A stretch of 64,000 nucleotides of DNA from Fibrobacter sp. UWB10 (GCF_900182935.1 NZ_FXUE01000002.1:620001-684000); one strand, 5' to 3'; numbered from the stretch's first letter, positions 43,528 through 53,547 are shown. Program-made: numbers and translations. The notes: a model not told the origin generated them from the sequence alone.

Positions 43528-45231
43528 ATGAAAGTTTTTCTCTACGACACGACTCTCCGCGACGGTAACCAGGACCGTAAAATCAGCCTTTCTCTTGCAG
43601 ACAAGCTGCAGATTGCGCGCATTCTGGACCATTTCGGCTTTGACTACATCGAAGGCGGCTGGCCGAATCCCAGCAACCCCACCGACGAAGAATTCTTCCA
43701 GAAGATTAAGGAAGTCAAGCTGAAGCATGCGAAGATTGCTGCCTTTGGTTCTACTCGTCGCCCCAAGGTGTTGCCTGAAAAGGACCCGCTGTTGCAGGCT
43801 CTTGTAAAGTCTGGCGCTCCGGTGAAGACTATTTTCGGTAAGAGCTGGGACCTGCATGTGACCGACGTGATTCGCACGACGCTCGAAGAAAACCTCGACA
43901 TGATCGAGTCTTCTGTGGCATACCTCAAGGAACATTCCGAAGAGGTGATTTACGATGCCGAACATTTCTTTGACGGCTACAAGGCGAACCCGCAGTATGC
44001 TCTGGAAACTCTGAGAGCTGCAGAACTGGGCCATGCCGACTTTATCGTGCTTTGCGATACCAATGGCGGTACCATGCCGTGGGAACTCGAAGAGATTGTG
44101 AAGGACGTGAAGAAACACGTTTCTACGCCGATTGGAATTCATGTGCATAACGATGCCGGCCTTGGCGTGTGCAACAGCATTTACGCTGTGAAGAGCGGTG
44201 CGACCATGGTGCAGGGCGTGGTGAACGGTTACGGTGAACGTTGTGGTAACGCAAACCTCACGACCATCGCTGCCGACCTCCATTTCAAAATGGGTGCCAA
44301 GTTCTTTGCTGCCAAGAAGATTGCTCGCCTCCGCCAGTTGAGCAGCAATGTGGACCAGATTGTGAACCTTCCGAGTGATGCTCACGCCCCGTATGTAGGC
44401 GATGCTGCCTTTGCCCATAAGGGTGGCGCTCATATCGATGGCGTCATGAAGGTGTCTCGCAGCTTTGAACACATTGACCCGCATGCTGTGGGTAACGACC
44501 GCGTGTTTGTGACCAGCGACCAGGCCGGAGGCTCTCTCGTTGTCGAAAAGCTCAAGGCTATTAAGCCGGGCATCGACAAGAAGGATCCGGTGGTGGCAAG
44601 TCTGCTTTCTTTGATCAAGGAACGCGAAAATGCCGGATGGCATTTCGACAGCGCCGAAGCAAGCTTCAAGATGCTTGTGTACCGCCACTTGGGCATGGTC
44701 AAGGAACCGTTCAAGGTGTTGAACTACCGCGTTATTGAAGACAAGACCCCGCAGGGTGTTTCTGTTTCGCAGGCCACAGTTAAGCTCCAGATTGGCGACA
44801 AGATTAGCCATCAGGTGAGCGAAGGCGATGGCCCGGTGAACGCTTTGGATGCCGCCCTCCGCAAGGCTTTGCTCCCGTTCTTCCCGAACATGGCGAAGGT
44901 CAAGCTCGACGACTATAAGGTGCGCGTGCTCGGTTCCAAGGTTGCCTCTGATGCGACGGTTCGCGTGTGGACAACCTTCGGCGATGAAAAGGGCTACTGG
45001 AATGTGGTGGGCGTTTCGAGCAACATCATCGAAGCTTCTTGGATGGCTTTTGTTGATGGCTTGACCTATAAGATTCTGGTGGACGATAAAGTCATCGAAA
45101 GCGCATACAAGCATTTGGACGTGAAGCCTGTTGAACCGGTCAAGGCAAAAGAAGAGGCTGCGCCTGAGAAAGCGAAAAAATTGACTGCTCGCAAGGTTCG
45201 TAATCTCGCGGGTGTTTCAAGGAAAAAGTAA
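43528..45231 (+). CDS. cimA: Citramalate synthase
   Basis: The 567-residue protein has the HMGL-like TIM barrel of the LeuA family (YDTTLRDGNQ, EGGWPNPSNP, HVHNDAGLGVCNS, GYGERCGNANL) and a C-terminal LeuA allosteric domain (about residues 385-520). GGWPNPSNP is characteristic of CimA. It condenses pyruvate and acetyl-CoA to (R)-citramalate for isoleucine synthesis. The last 35 residues are a Lys/Ala/Glu-rich tail. hisD starts 3 bp downstream. Confidence 0.93.
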   Translation: MKVFLYDTTLRDGNQDRKISLSLADKLQIARILDHFGFDYIEGGWPNPSNPTDEEFFQKIKEVKLKHAKIAAFGSTRRPKVLPEKDPLLQALVKSGAPVKTIFGKSWDLHVTDVIRTTLEENLDMIESSVAYLKEHSEEVIYDAEHFFDGYKANPQYALETLRAAELGHADFIVLCDTNGGTMPWELEEIVKDVKKHVSTPIGIHVHNDAGLGVCNSIYAVKSGATMVQGVVNGYGERCGNANLTTIAADLHFKMGAKFFAAKKIARLRQLSSNVDQIVNLPSDAHAPYVGDAAFAHKGGAHIDGVMKVSRSFEHIDPHAVGNDRVFVTSDQAGGSLVVEKLKAIKPGIDKKDPVVASLLSLIKERENAGWHFDSAEASFKMLVYRHLGMVKEPFKVLNYRVIEDKTPQGVSVSQATVKLQIGDKISHQVSEGDGPVNALDAALRKALLPFFPNMAKVKLDDYKVRVLGSKVASDATVRVWTTFGDEKGYWNVVGVSSNIIEASWMAFVDGLTYKILVDDKVIESAYKHLDVKPVEPVKAKEEAAPEKAKKLTARKVRNLAGVSRKK

Positions 45232-45234
45232 GTC

Positions 45235-46524
45235 ATGCAAATTGTAAAAGTTACTCCGAAATCTGCTGAAATTGAACGCATTTGCGGGCGCGAAGTCGCT
45301 CCGTCTAGGGAAATTCACGACAAGGTGTTGAGCATTCTTGCCGACATCAAGAAGGGTGGCATTGCGAAGGCTACTGAATACGCCCAGAAGTTCGACGGCC
45401 TCAAGGGCAAGAACATTCGCGTGCCGGCTTCCGCCATTGCAAAGTCTGCTGCCAAGTGCCCCAAGGAACTCCAAAAGGCCCTGAAGCAGGCCATCAAGAA
45501 CGTTCGTGACTTCCACAAGAACCAGATGGAAGAATCTTGGCTGATGGAAGGTGCCGACGGCGTGGTGCTCGGCCAGCGCATTCGTCCGATGAAGCGCGTG
45601 GGCCTTTATGTGCCGGGTGGTGCAGGCATTTATCCGAGTACCGTGATTATGAATGCGGTTCCGGCTCTCGTAGCTGGCGTGCAAGACATCGTGGTGGTGA
45701 CCCCGATTAAGGGCGAAATCAACCGCGCTGTGGCCTTTGTGCTGCAAGAACTCGGTATTGATGAAGTCTACCACATTGGTGGCGCTCAGGCTATCGGCTT
45801 GCTCGCTTATGGCGCTAAGGATGCCAAGGGCAAGACTGTTGTGGAACGCGTCGACAAGATTGTGGGCCCGGGTAACGTGTTTGCTGCCATCGCCAAGAAA
45901 GAAGTCTTTGGCGTTGTCGATATTGACATGGTCGCAGGCCCCTCCGAAGTGCTCGTAATGGCTGACAACACTTGCGATCCGGACTTTGTCGCTGCTGACC
46001 TTTTGAGCCAGGCTGAACACGGTTCCGGCTTTGAAGCTGCTATCTGCATTACCGACAACATGGAAACCGCCCAGATGATTTCTGCCTGCGTCGATGTGCA
46101 GGTCGAAAATTCTCCGAAGCGTGAACTTCTCGAAAAGGTGCTCGGCAACTTTGGCCGCATCTTGGTGGTGAAGGACTGGTTCGACGGCGTGGAAATCGCC
46201 AACCGTATTGCTCCAGAACACTTGGAAGTGATGACTGCTGAAGCTGAATCCATGGCTGCTCAGATTGAAAATGCTGGCGCCGTGTTTATCGGTCCGTGGT
46301 CCAGCGAACCGGTGGGTGACTACTTTGCCGGCCCGAACCACGTGCTGCCTACCAACGGAACGGGCCGCTTCTTCAGCCCGCTCGGCGTGTACGACTTCTT
46401 GAAGCGCATGAGCATCATCCGCTACAGCGAAAAGGCCATCAAGAAGAATGCGAAGGCAATTGCTGCCGTCGCTACCGAAGAAGGCTTTATCCATCACGCT
46501 GCAGCTGTGCTGAAGCGCCTCTAA
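45235..46524 (+). CDS. hisD: Histidinol dehydrogenase
   Basis: The 429-residue enzyme catalyses the last two steps of histidine synthesis (histidinol to histidine, NAD-linked). Visible motifs are MKRVGLYVPGGAGIYPSTV, IVGPGNVFAAIAKKEVFG, DMVAGPSEVLV and AEHGSGFEA, EPVGDYFAGPNHVLPT. It lies right after cimA; no other his genes are near. A strong terminator follows. Confidence 0.97.
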   Translation: MQIVKVTPKSAEIERICGREVAPSREIHDKVLSILADIKKGGIAKATEYAQKFDGLKGKNIRVPASAIAKSAAKCPKELQKALKQAIKNVRDFHKNQMEESWLMEGADGVVLGQRIRPMKRVGLYVPGGAGIYPSTVIMNAVPALVAGVQDIVVVTPIKGEINRAVAFVLQELGIDEVYHIGGAQAIGLLAYGAKDAKGKTVVERVDKIVGPGNVFAAIAKKEVFGVVDIDMVAGPSEVLVMADNTCDPDFVAADLLSQAEHGSGFEAAICITDNMETAQMISACVDVQVENSPKRELLEKVLGNFGRILVVKDWFDGVEIANRIAPEHLEVMTAEAESMAAQIENAGAVFIGPWSSEPVGDYFAGPNHVLPTNGTGRFFSPLGVYDFLKRMSIIRYSEKAIKKNAKAIAAVATEEGFIHHAAAVLKRL

Positions 46525-46547
46525 TATTCAATAAAATTTTTGAAGAA

Positions 46548-46573
46548 AGGCTCCTCGTTCGAGGAGCCTTTTC
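46548..46573 (+). terminator. Rho-independent terminator after hisD
   Basis: Stem AGGCTCCTC / GAGGAGCCT with loop GTTC followed by TTTT. Confidence 0.9.
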
Positions 46574-46603
46574 TACTTTTATAGAAAAATGGTGAGATAA
46601 TTT

Positions 46604-47863
46604 ATGGCTAAAACGATTCTTCAATCTGTATTGTTCCAAGGAAAAAAACAAGATATTTTGATTTCTGGCAAAAAGTTTGCCAAGGTCGGTCGTAAACTTT
46701 CCAAGAGTGATTATGCAAATGCCGAAATCGTTAAATGCGATGGCTTGGCCATTATCCCGCCTTTTTACAACGGACACACGCATGCTGCAATGACTTTGCT
46801 GCGAGGCTATGCCGACGATATGCCGCTTCAGAAGTGGCTGCAGGAATACATTTGGCCGTTCGAGGCTAAGCTCACTGCTAAGGATATCGAAATCGGATCG
46901 CGTCTTGCCGTGCTTGAAATGATTAAGTCCGGGACGGTCTTTTTCTCGGATATGTACTGGCGTCGCGAAGTCACCATGAAGGTGGTGAAGGAAATGGGAA
47001 TCCGTGCGACCATTGGTGTGACGATTGCTGAAAATCTGGATACGCCCGAACATATTGAAGAAAATTTCAAGTTTTTGCAGGATCACCGTTTTGAATCGGA
47101 CCGCGTGAAGCTAGCCGTGATGCCGCATTCCATTTATACTGTTGGCGAAAAGATTTTCAAGCGCTGCGCTAAGGTGGCCCGCGAAGAAAACTATATCTTG
47201 CATACTCATTTGTCTGAAACACTCAAGGAAGTCAAGGACTGCAAAAAACAGTATGGTTGCTCTCCCGTAGAACTCCTCGACAAGTGGGGAATCTTGGGTG
47301 GAAATTTTGTGGGAGCACACTGCGTTCACTTGAATGAATATGAAATGTCATTGATGGCTGAATCGGAATCGGCTGCGATTCTGAATCCGTGTTCGAACTT
47401 GAAACTCGGTAGCGGCATTCCGAAGGTGAATGCGCTACTCGATAGCGGCGTGCTTGTAGGCCTTGGTACTGACGGCGCTTCGTCTAACAATAACCTCGAC
47501 ATGCACGAAGAAATGAAGATGATTTCTCTCCTTGCAAAGGTGGAACCGAAGACCGGCAAGGCCGAATCTTTGCCGGCGATAGAGGCGCTTGAAATGGCGA
47601 CTTGGAATACGGCGCTTGCCTATGGAATTCCTGCGGGTCTGATTGCCGACGACTTCTTGGCAGACGCCTTGCTGCTCGATTTAAAGAATGAACGCTTGGT
47701 TCCGAACTATAACCTGGTAAGCAATTGGGTGTACGCTGCGGATTCTAGCGCCATTCATTCGGTTATCTGTAATGGTAAATTTGTGATGCGCAATCATCAC
47801 GTCGATGGCGAAGAAGATATCATTAAAGAAGCGCGTAAATACGCAACTAAGTATGTCCGCTAA
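46604..47863 (+). CDS. mtaD: 5'-methylthioadenosine/S-adenosylhomocysteine deaminase
   Basis: The 419-residue amidohydrolase has NGHTHAAMTLLRGYADDMPLQ, SGTVFFSDMYW, HTHLSET, GAHCVHLN and GTDGASSNNNLDMHEEM, the metal-binding and SahD/MtaD-type motifs. It deaminates MTA or SAH as part of methionine/SAM salvage. It is monocistronic, between the hisD terminator and a convergent gene. Confidence 0.92.
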   Translation: MAKTILQSVLFQGKKQDILISGKKFAKVGRKLSKSDYANAEIVKCDGLAIIPPFYNGHTHAAMTLLRGYADDMPLQKWLQEYIWPFEAKLTAKDIEIGSRLAVLEMIKSGTVFFSDMYWRREVTMKVVKEMGIRATIGVTIAENLDTPEHIEENFKFLQDHRFESDRVKLAVMPHSIYTVGEKIFKRCAKVAREENYILHTHLSETLKEVKDCKKQYGCSPVELLDKWGILGGNFVGAHCVHLNEYEMSLMAESESAAILNPCSNLKLGSGIPKVNALLDSGVLVGLGTDGASSNNNLDMHEEMKMISLLAKVEPKTGKAESLPAIEALEMATWNTALAYGIPAGLIADDFLADALLLDLKNERLVPNYNLVSNWVYAADSSAIHSVICNGKFVMRNHHVDGEEDIIKEARKYATKYVR

Positions 47864-47872
47864 TTAAAATCG

Positions 47873-48574
47873 CTATTTCGCGACTTGCTTCGCTGTATTT
47901 TTCAGAGAATCGACAGCGTTTTTGACTGATTCTTTGGCAACTTCGGTTGCTTTGTCAGCGGCGTCCTTTGCGGATTCCTTGACCGCTTCTGTAGCCTTGT
48001 CTGCCGCTTCCTTGGCGGCCTCGGACGCCTTTTCAGCAGCCTTGTCTGTAATGGACTTGGTGATTTCGCTTGCTTTTTGTTCGGCAACCTCAAGCAGGTT
48101 CACCGGTTGCGAAGAATAGCCCATCATTTCAAGCGTACATTTGTAGGAGTCGTAAGCAAAAGAGGTGTCGCGGACTTCGGGAATGATTCCGCCGAAGGGG
48201 AACAAGTGCAAAATTGTGAGCAGTACAAAGCAAATGAGCAGAGCCTTGACGACTCCAAAAATTCCACCAAGGATTCGGTCCACTTTTCCGACGGTTGTTG
48301 CTTCGGTCAGGTGCTGGAGAAAGTGCCCGATAAATCGGAACAGCAAGAAGGGTACTAAAAATCCGATGCACATGCAAACGAGTTTGGTCGAAAAGGCGCT
48401 AGACTGCAATGTGCTTGAAATGAAATCAGAAAGCAGGTCGCATGCGAAATAGGCTCCAATAATACCACTTGCCCAGGCAATCAGTCGGAAAATTCCGCGG
48501 AAAAAACCGTGCCATAAACCGAGCAACATTAGAAAAAGGATGATGACGAGGCAGACGATGTCTATTGCGTTCAT
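47873..48574 (-). CDS. CvpA-family membrane protein with amphipathic repeat tail
   Basis: The 233-residue protein has four hydrophobic helices in the first 125 residues (IDIVCLVIILFLMLLGLWHGFF, LIAWASGIIGAYFACDLL, LVCMCIGFLVPFLLFRFIG, GVVKALLICFVLLTILHLF) as in CvpA. The last 75 residues are a lysine/alanine/glutamate-rich helix of 11-residue repeats (AAEKASEAAKEAADKATEA...), similar to apolipoprotein or LEA-type helices. CvpA proteins are linked to envelope stress; the tail role is unknown. Confidence 0.82.
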   Translation of the reverse strand: MNAIDIVCLVIILFLMLLGLWHGFFRGIFRLIAWASGIIGAYFACDLLSDFISSTLQSSAFSTKLVCMCIGFLVPFLLFRFIGHFLQHLTEATTVGKVDRILGGIFGVVKALLICFVLLTILHLFPFGGIIPEVRDTSFAYDSYKCTLEMMGYSSQPVNLLEVAEQKASEITKSITDKAAEKASEAAKEAADKATEAVKESAKDAADKATEVAKESVKNAVDSLKNTAKQVAK

Positions 48575-48599
48575 GAGATTCTATTTCTAAAAGGTTCTT

Positions 48600-49661
48600 C
48601 TAAATAAATCGTGTTACGATAAAACTAATTAAAAATCCGATAAGTACGCCAGCGGCAAGTCCCTTGAAAAAGTGGAACTTGACATGAGTCGGATAAATCG
48701 GGGGTTCGGTATAAAGCGTTTCGTCGATGGATTCCGTCTTTTGCTTGATAGAATCCTTGATGGCAAAAATCCACATGGCCGTGTAAGGAACCATATCGCG
48801 CGGGTAATTGCGCATAATCAGCGAGACCTGTTCTGCGGCATCGAATGCGGTGAGCGGGCGCTTGCGCGGATCCTTGTTCAGCATTTTGACTATCAACTTC
48901 TTTAAGCGGCGGGGGAGATCCTTGTCGAATGCTTTTTCTGTCACTCGAAGTTTTTGGATTCTCTGGAGCGTGTCGCTAAAGTTGCTACCGCGGAAAATAT
49001 TTTGACCCAGGAGCATTTCGCTTGCGACAATGCCGACGGCGAAAAGGTCCGATGCCGGCGTGGCTTCTTCGCCAACGGTCTGCTCGGGACTCATGTAGGT
49101 GACGGTGCCGAGAATTGCGCCTGTTTGCGTGAGGCGTTCTGCATCTTCGCCTTTGTTGAACTGGAGCAAGTTTTCCGAATGAGCGATGCCGAAATCAAGC
49201 AAGTGGATTCGTCCGTCGTTATCAATCATGATATTGGCGGGCTTGATATCGCGATGCACGATTCCTTTGCGGTGGGCTTCTCCCAAGGCACAAAGAATTT
49301 CGTGCAAGATATTCAAGACAATCCACAGAGGCGGCTGCTTTACTTTATCGAGAATCTGGCGGAGCGTAAGGCCGTGTACGAATTCCATAGAAAGCGAAAG
49401 CTTGCCGTCTTTTTCTTTCCACAAGGCGTAGGGCTTGGTAATAGCGGGGTGGTTTAAGTGGGCGAGAATGTTGCCCTCTTGCATAAAGCGGCGAATGTTG
49501 ACATCGCTGTCTTCGATGTCTTGCTGCATCTGCTTGACAACCACCATGCGGTCAAGCGACTTATCGTGACAAAGCCACAATTGACCCATGGCGCCGGAAC
49601 CGAGTTCCTGCGTCGGCGTGTATCCGCCAATTTTAGAGGGCTTTTTTGTTTCGCTTGACAC
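48600..49661 (-). CDS. Membrane-anchored eukaryotic-like Ser/Thr protein kinase
   Basis: The GTG at 49661 is chosen, with AGGAAG upstream; a TTG six bases earlier is an alternative. The protein (about 353 residues) has the kinase domain: glycine loop LGSGAMGQLWLCHD, Lys in VVVKQM, catalytic HRDIKPANIMID, DFGIAH and MSPEQT. A C-terminal membrane helix (AAGVLIGFLISFIVTRFI) follows. It would phosphorylate cytosolic or envelope targets. It is 34 bp downstream of nadB on the same strand. Confidence 0.9.
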   Translation of the reverse strand: MSSETKKPSKIGGYTPTQELGSGAMGQLWLCHDKSLDRMVVVKQMQQDIEDSDVNIRRFMQEGNILAHLNHPAITKPYALWKEKDGKLSLSMEFVHGLTLRQILDKVKQPPLWIVLNILHEILCALGEAHRKGIVHRDIKPANIMIDNDGRIHLLDFGIAHSENLLQFNKGEDAERLTQTGAILGTVTYMSPEQTVGEEATPASDLFAVGIVASEMLLGQNIFRGSNFSDTLQRIQKLRVTEKAFDKDLPRRLKKLIVKMLNKDPRKRPLTAFDAAEQVSLIMRNYPRDMVPYTAMWIFAIKDSIKQKTESIDETLYTEPPIYPTHVKFHFFKGLAAGVLIGFLISFIVTRFI

Positions 49662-49695
49662 TTCCAACTTCCTACAATCACCAACCGAAATTTAC

Positions 49696-51279
49696 TTATT
49701 TTTTTCCATCTAAGTAAATCGTGTGGTGCTTCGTCTTGGGGTCCAAATTCGGATAATCCAGAATGTAGTGGAGACCGCGAGATTCCTTACGGTGGAGTGC
49801 TGCAATCAGAATCATCTTGGAGACCTGCAAGGCGTTCAAGAATTCAATGAAGTACAGATTTTCTGTTTCCTTGTTCTTGATGGCGGCGTCGACATCTTTT
49901 TCAAGTTCTTCGACAACCTTGAGACCCTGATTCAGGCCTGCGGTCGTGCGTACGATACCGCAATGAGTCCACATCATGTCCTGCAGAATCTTCTTGCGCT
50001 TGCGCCAGTAGGCAGACTTGGTGAACGAAATCTTTTCGCTCTTGCTCGACTTGCTTGTTGCAATCTTTTCTTTCAAGAGACCGCTTTCGCTAATGTTGTC
50101 GACGGCGCGAATGGCAAAGACAACGCTTTCCAGAAGCGAGTTAGAAGCCAGACGGTTAGCTCCATGGACGCCCGTCGCGGCGACTTCGCCGCAGGCGTAC
50201 AGGCCCTTAATCTCGGTGCGAGACCATGTGTCGACCAGTACGCCTCCGCACATGTAATGTGCGGCGGGCACCACCGGAATCCACTGCTTGGTGATGTCGA
50301 TGCCTGCTTCCAGGCACTTGGCGTAAATGTTCGGGAAATGGCTCTTGATGTCTTTCGGCGTGCGGCCAGAAAGATCGATAAACATGTTGGGCTTGCCCAA
50401 GCGCTGCATTTCGCTGTGAATGGCGCGGGCCACAATGTCGCGCGGTGCAAGCGAATGGAGCGGGTGCACCTGGTTCATGAATTCTTCGCCCTTGAAATTC
50501 TTAAGAATGCCGCCGAAGCCGCGCACTGCTTCCGAAATCAGGAACGGCTTCTTGAGGCTCGGAGCATAAAGGCTCGTGGGGTGGAACTGCATGAATTCAA
50601 TATCTTGGAGTGCTGCGCCTGCGCGGGCTGCAATGGCCATGCCATCGCCGCAGCTATCGGGCGGGCAAACGGTGTACTGCCAGATTCGACCGGCACCGCC
50701 AGTAGAAAGGATAGAAGCCTTTGCATAAAGGTTTTCGACAAGGCCAGTCTTTTGGTGAATAATCTTTGCACCAATGCAGCGCTTGTTCTTGCCTTCACCC
50801 TTGCAAATCAAATCCTTGATGTAGCAGTTTTCGATGTAGTGAATGTTTTCGTGCTTGTGCAGTTCGCAAAGCAATGCGCGCATGATTTCTTTACCGGTCA
50901 GGTCTGCGGCATGCAAAATGCGGTGGTGGCTGTGTCCGCCTTCCAAGTGCAAGTCGAACTGAGTCTTATCGGCGGGCGAGGGGGTGAACTGCACTCCCCA
51001 TTTGACCAACTGCTGAATGGTGGCTGGACCGCTCTTGGTCAGAATGTTCACGGGTTCCTTTTTGCAGAGACCAGCGCCTGCTTCCAGCGTGTCGTCGATA
51101 TGGAATTTGAACTTGTCTGTTTTTTCGGTGACGGTTGCGATTCCGCCTTGTGCGTAGTTCGATGAGCCGTCCGGCTTGGCTCCTTTAGTGAGGATAACAA
51201 CCGAAAAGCCTTTTTCTGCTGCATGGAGTGCTGCACTCAAGCCAGAAATGCCTGCACCCAGGACCAAAATGTCGTACAT
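49696..51279 (-). CDS. nadB: L-aspartate oxidase
   Basis: The 527-residue flavoprotein begins with the FAD motif ILVLGAGISGLSAAL and has the NadB-type SSNYAQGGIA, PGGGAGRI-like LSTGGAGRIWQYTV, and HGANRLASNSLLE motifs. It oxidises aspartate to iminoaspartate, with fumarate as likely acceptor under anaerobiosis, for NAD synthesis. nadA and nadC are not in this window. CGGAG lies upstream of the start. Confidence 0.96.
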   Translation of the reverse strand: MYDILVLGAGISGLSAALHAAEKGFSVVILTKGAKPDGSSNYAQGGIATVTEKTDKFKFHIDDTLEAGAGLCKKEPVNILTKSGPATIQQLVKWGVQFTPSPADKTQFDLHLEGGHSHHRILHAADLTGKEIMRALLCELHKHENIHYIENCYIKDLICKGEGKNKRCIGAKIIHQKTGLVENLYAKASILSTGGAGRIWQYTVCPPDSCGDGMAIAARAGAALQDIEFMQFHPTSLYAPSLKKPFLISEAVRGFGGILKNFKGEEFMNQVHPLHSLAPRDIVARAIHSEMQRLGKPNMFIDLSGRTPKDIKSHFPNIYAKCLEAGIDITKQWIPVVPAAHYMCGGVLVDTWSRTEIKGLYACGEVAATGVHGANRLASNSLLESVVFAIRAVDNISESGLLKEKIATSKSSKSEKISFTKSAYWRKRKKILQDMMWTHCGIVRTTAGLNQGLKVVEELEKDVDAAIKNKETENLYFIEFLNALQVSKMILIAALHRKESRGLHYILDYPNLDPKTKHHTIYLDGKK

Positions 51280-51426
51280 GACCGAACTCCGTTGAGTAAA
51301 CTTTGTCTTTGTGTAATGTATAGATAGAAAAAAACGGCTATTTCGGCATTATTTGAATGCAAAATAAAAGTAATTGAATTTTTTTGCTACATTTTGCCCG
51401 ACAAAAATTTCTATGGAGTCTACTCT

Positions 51427-53373
51427 ATGTTAACGTGGATTAATGAAAAAGCCAAGTGGATTATCGTTATCTTTGCCGCGGGTATCGTGGTTGGCCTTTT
51501 GGCCATGGACCGCGTCCCGAACCAAGGACACAGCTATCCGGTCGGCGTTGTAAACGATAAGAAGATTACTTACGCCGAATTCGACTCCCGTATCAAGAAT
51601 ATCGTGCAGAACCAGTACCAGGGTCAGCACCTCGAAGACGAACAGTACAACCAGTTGCGCTCCGAAGTGTTCCGCAGCTTCGTTCGCCAGATTCTCTTGA
51701 ACGAACAGTTTGAAAAAGCCGAACTGAGCGCCTCGGTTGCCGAACTCGAATCCGAATTCAGCCGCAATCCGGATGCCGTGCGTGGCCGCTTGGTGCAGGA
51801 AGCTCAGCGCCGTCTGTACATGATTCAGCAGCAGGCTACCAGCCAGGAAGACCTGATGCAGCGCACTCAGGCTTACATTGCTAGCCTCCCGAAGTTCCTT
51901 ACCGATTCGACTTTCAACAAGGCTGAATATGACGCTTGGCTCAAGACTCCCGAAGCATTCCGCTGGGGTGTGATGCTTCAGCTCGAAGAAGACCTGAAGA
52001 CCAACACGATTCCGGCTCGCCAACTGCAGGTGCTGGTTGGGGCTTCTGTTCACCCGACTTCTCTCGAAGCCAACTGGAATGTCAATCGTCGCATGACCGA
52101 CTACGAACTGCAGGTGGCGGTTGCCAATGGCGCAAACTTTAAGGTCGATGAAAATACCGTGGACAGCGTGATGGTCGCTGGTTACTTCAATGCACATCGC
52201 GACAGCTTCTTTGTCAAGAAGGACATGGCTCAGTTCGAATTTGCTTACCTCCCGGTCGAAGCAACTGCCGGCGACGATGCCCGCATTCGTGAATACGCCA
52301 TGACGCTTTACTACCAGCTGACCGATTCCTCTTCGACCACCACGTTCGAAGATATGGCCCGTATTTCTTCTGAAGATGCTTCTACCGCTGAAAAGGGTGG
52401 TGTCTTGAGCGATGACTATGTGGGTCGTGGCGTGTATGTGAAGGAATTCGAAGATGTCGCATTCGCTCTCGATTCCGGTGCTGTTTCTGAACCGGTTCGT
52501 ACCCGTTTTGGCTACCACATTATCAAGAGCAATGGCAAGTCTAAGGACTCTACCGGTGCTGACCTCGTGAAGGTAAGCCACATTCTCTTGGTTGTGAACG
52601 CTTCTTCTGAAACGATCGATAGCCTCGAAGGCATTCTGACCAAGGTTAAGGCTTCTGTGGATGCTGGCAAGACCTTTGCCGATGCTGCCAAGGAACAGAA
52701 CCTCGACGTTCATACCTCTAACTGGATTTCTCGTGGCGAAAACATCGACGGTGTCGGTTACCTCAAGGGTCTCGCCGCCTACGCTTGGCCGAACGAAAAC
52801 CTCCCGGACGAAGCCAGCAAGGTTTCTCCGATCATGAAGAACAACAAGTGGGTGGTGGTCGCTCTCAAGTCTAAGGAACTGAAGGCTGGCGAACGTAGCC
52901 TCGACCTGTACTTCAACAACATCAAGAGCACTCTGCTCCGCAACAAGTCTGCCGCCGCTGCTGAAGCTTACCTCGCTTCTGTTGCTGACAAGGTTAAGGC
53001 TTGGGCTCCGGCTGATAGCGCAGACACTGCCGCTTCTGCCAACAAGATTGAAAATGTGAGCATGGAAAAGGTGACCGCCTCTGTTGACGGCTTTGTGCCG
53101 GGCTTCGGCTATGGCAGCAACTTGATTTCCAAGGTTCTTGAAAATGCCAAGGAAGGCGAATGGTCCTCTGCTGTTGCAACCGAAAACGGTGCTGTGATGG
53201 TGAAGGTTGTTTCCAAGAAGGCTCCTGAAGAAGCTGCCGTCAAGGAAGCCGTGAAGACCGAAGTTGCTAATACCTCGAGCTATGTTGCTATGACCTTGTT
53301 CACTGAATTTGTGAACAACCTCGAAAATTCGACTCCGGTCGAAAGCAACCTCGACCTCTACTATAGGGACTAA
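51427..53373 (+). CDS. PpiD/SurA-like periplasmic peptidyl-prolyl isomerase
   Basis: The ATG at 51427 has GGAG eight bases upstream; upstream in-frame TTG is not needed. The 648-residue protein has an N-terminal membrane anchor (WIIVIFAAGIVVGLLAM), a SurA_N-like helical region (about residues 40-190), a parvulin domain (about 290-375: SAEKGGVLSDDYV, SEPVRTRFGYHIIK) and a second parvulin-like region (VKVSHILLVV, about 385-490). It chaperones proteins crossing the inner membrane. Monocistronic. Confidence 0.88.
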   Translation: MLTWINEKAKWIIVIFAAGIVVGLLAMDRVPNQGHSYPVGVVNDKKITYAEFDSRIKNIVQNQYQGQHLEDEQYNQLRSEVFRSFVRQILLNEQFEKAELSASVAELESEFSRNPDAVRGRLVQEAQRRLYMIQQQATSQEDLMQRTQAYIASLPKFLTDSTFNKAEYDAWLKTPEAFRWGVMLQLEEDLKTNTIPARQLQVLVGASVHPTSLEANWNVNRRMTDYELQVAVANGANFKVDENTVDSVMVAGYFNAHRDSFFVKKDMAQFEFAYLPVEATAGDDARIREYAMTLYYQLTDSSSTTTFEDMARISSEDASTAEKGGVLSDDYVGRGVYVKEFEDVAFALDSGAVSEPVRTRFGYHIIKSNGKSKDSTGADLVKVSHILLVVNASSETIDSLEGILTKVKASVDAGKTFADAAKEQNLDVHTSNWISRGENIDGVGYLKGLAAYAWPNENLPDEASKVSPIMKNNKWVVVALKSKELKAGERSLDLYFNNIKSTLLRNKSAAAAEAYLASVADKVKAWAPADSADTAASANKIENVSMEKVTASVDGFVPGFGYGSNLISKVLENAKEGEWSSAVATENGAVMVKVVSKKAPEEAAVKEAVKTEVANTSSYVAMTLFTEFVNNLENSTPVESNLDLYYRD

Positions 53374-53400
53374 TTCCTAGACAGAATTTGTACGCTTTGC

Positions 53401-53408
53401 TATATTTG
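53401..53408 (+). promoter_or_regulatory. TAnnTTTG promoter-like motif upstream of tRNA-Glu
   Basis: TATATTTG lies 34 nt before the mature tRNA; it is a strong candidate because a tRNA gene must have its own promoter here. Confidence 0.55.
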
Positions 53409-53442
53409 GCGTCGCTTGTTTAGCACGCTAAATAAGCAATTC

Positions 53443-53515
53443 GGTGCCATCGTCTAGTGGTCCAGGACACTGGCCTCTCACGCCGGTAACAAGGGTTCGA
53501 GTCCCTTTGGCACTA
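53443..53515 (+). tRNA. tRNA-Glu (CTC)
   Basis: A full cloverleaf is visible: acceptor GGTGCCA / TGGCACT (first pair G-T), D arm GTCTAGTGGTCCAGGAC, anticodon arm CTGGC-CTCTCAC-GCCGG with anticodon CTC, T arm AAGGG-TTCGAGT-CCCTT. The discriminator is A and no CCA is encoded. It reads GAG codons. A terminator follows directly. Confidence 0.97.
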
Positions 53516-53517
53516 TT

Positions 53518-53547
53518 AAAACAGACCCGCTTGGGCCTGTTTTTTTT
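53518..53547 (+). terminator. Rho-independent terminator after tRNA-Glu
   Basis: Stem ACAG-A-CCC / GGG-C-CTGT with loop GCTT, followed by T7. Confidence 0.9.
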
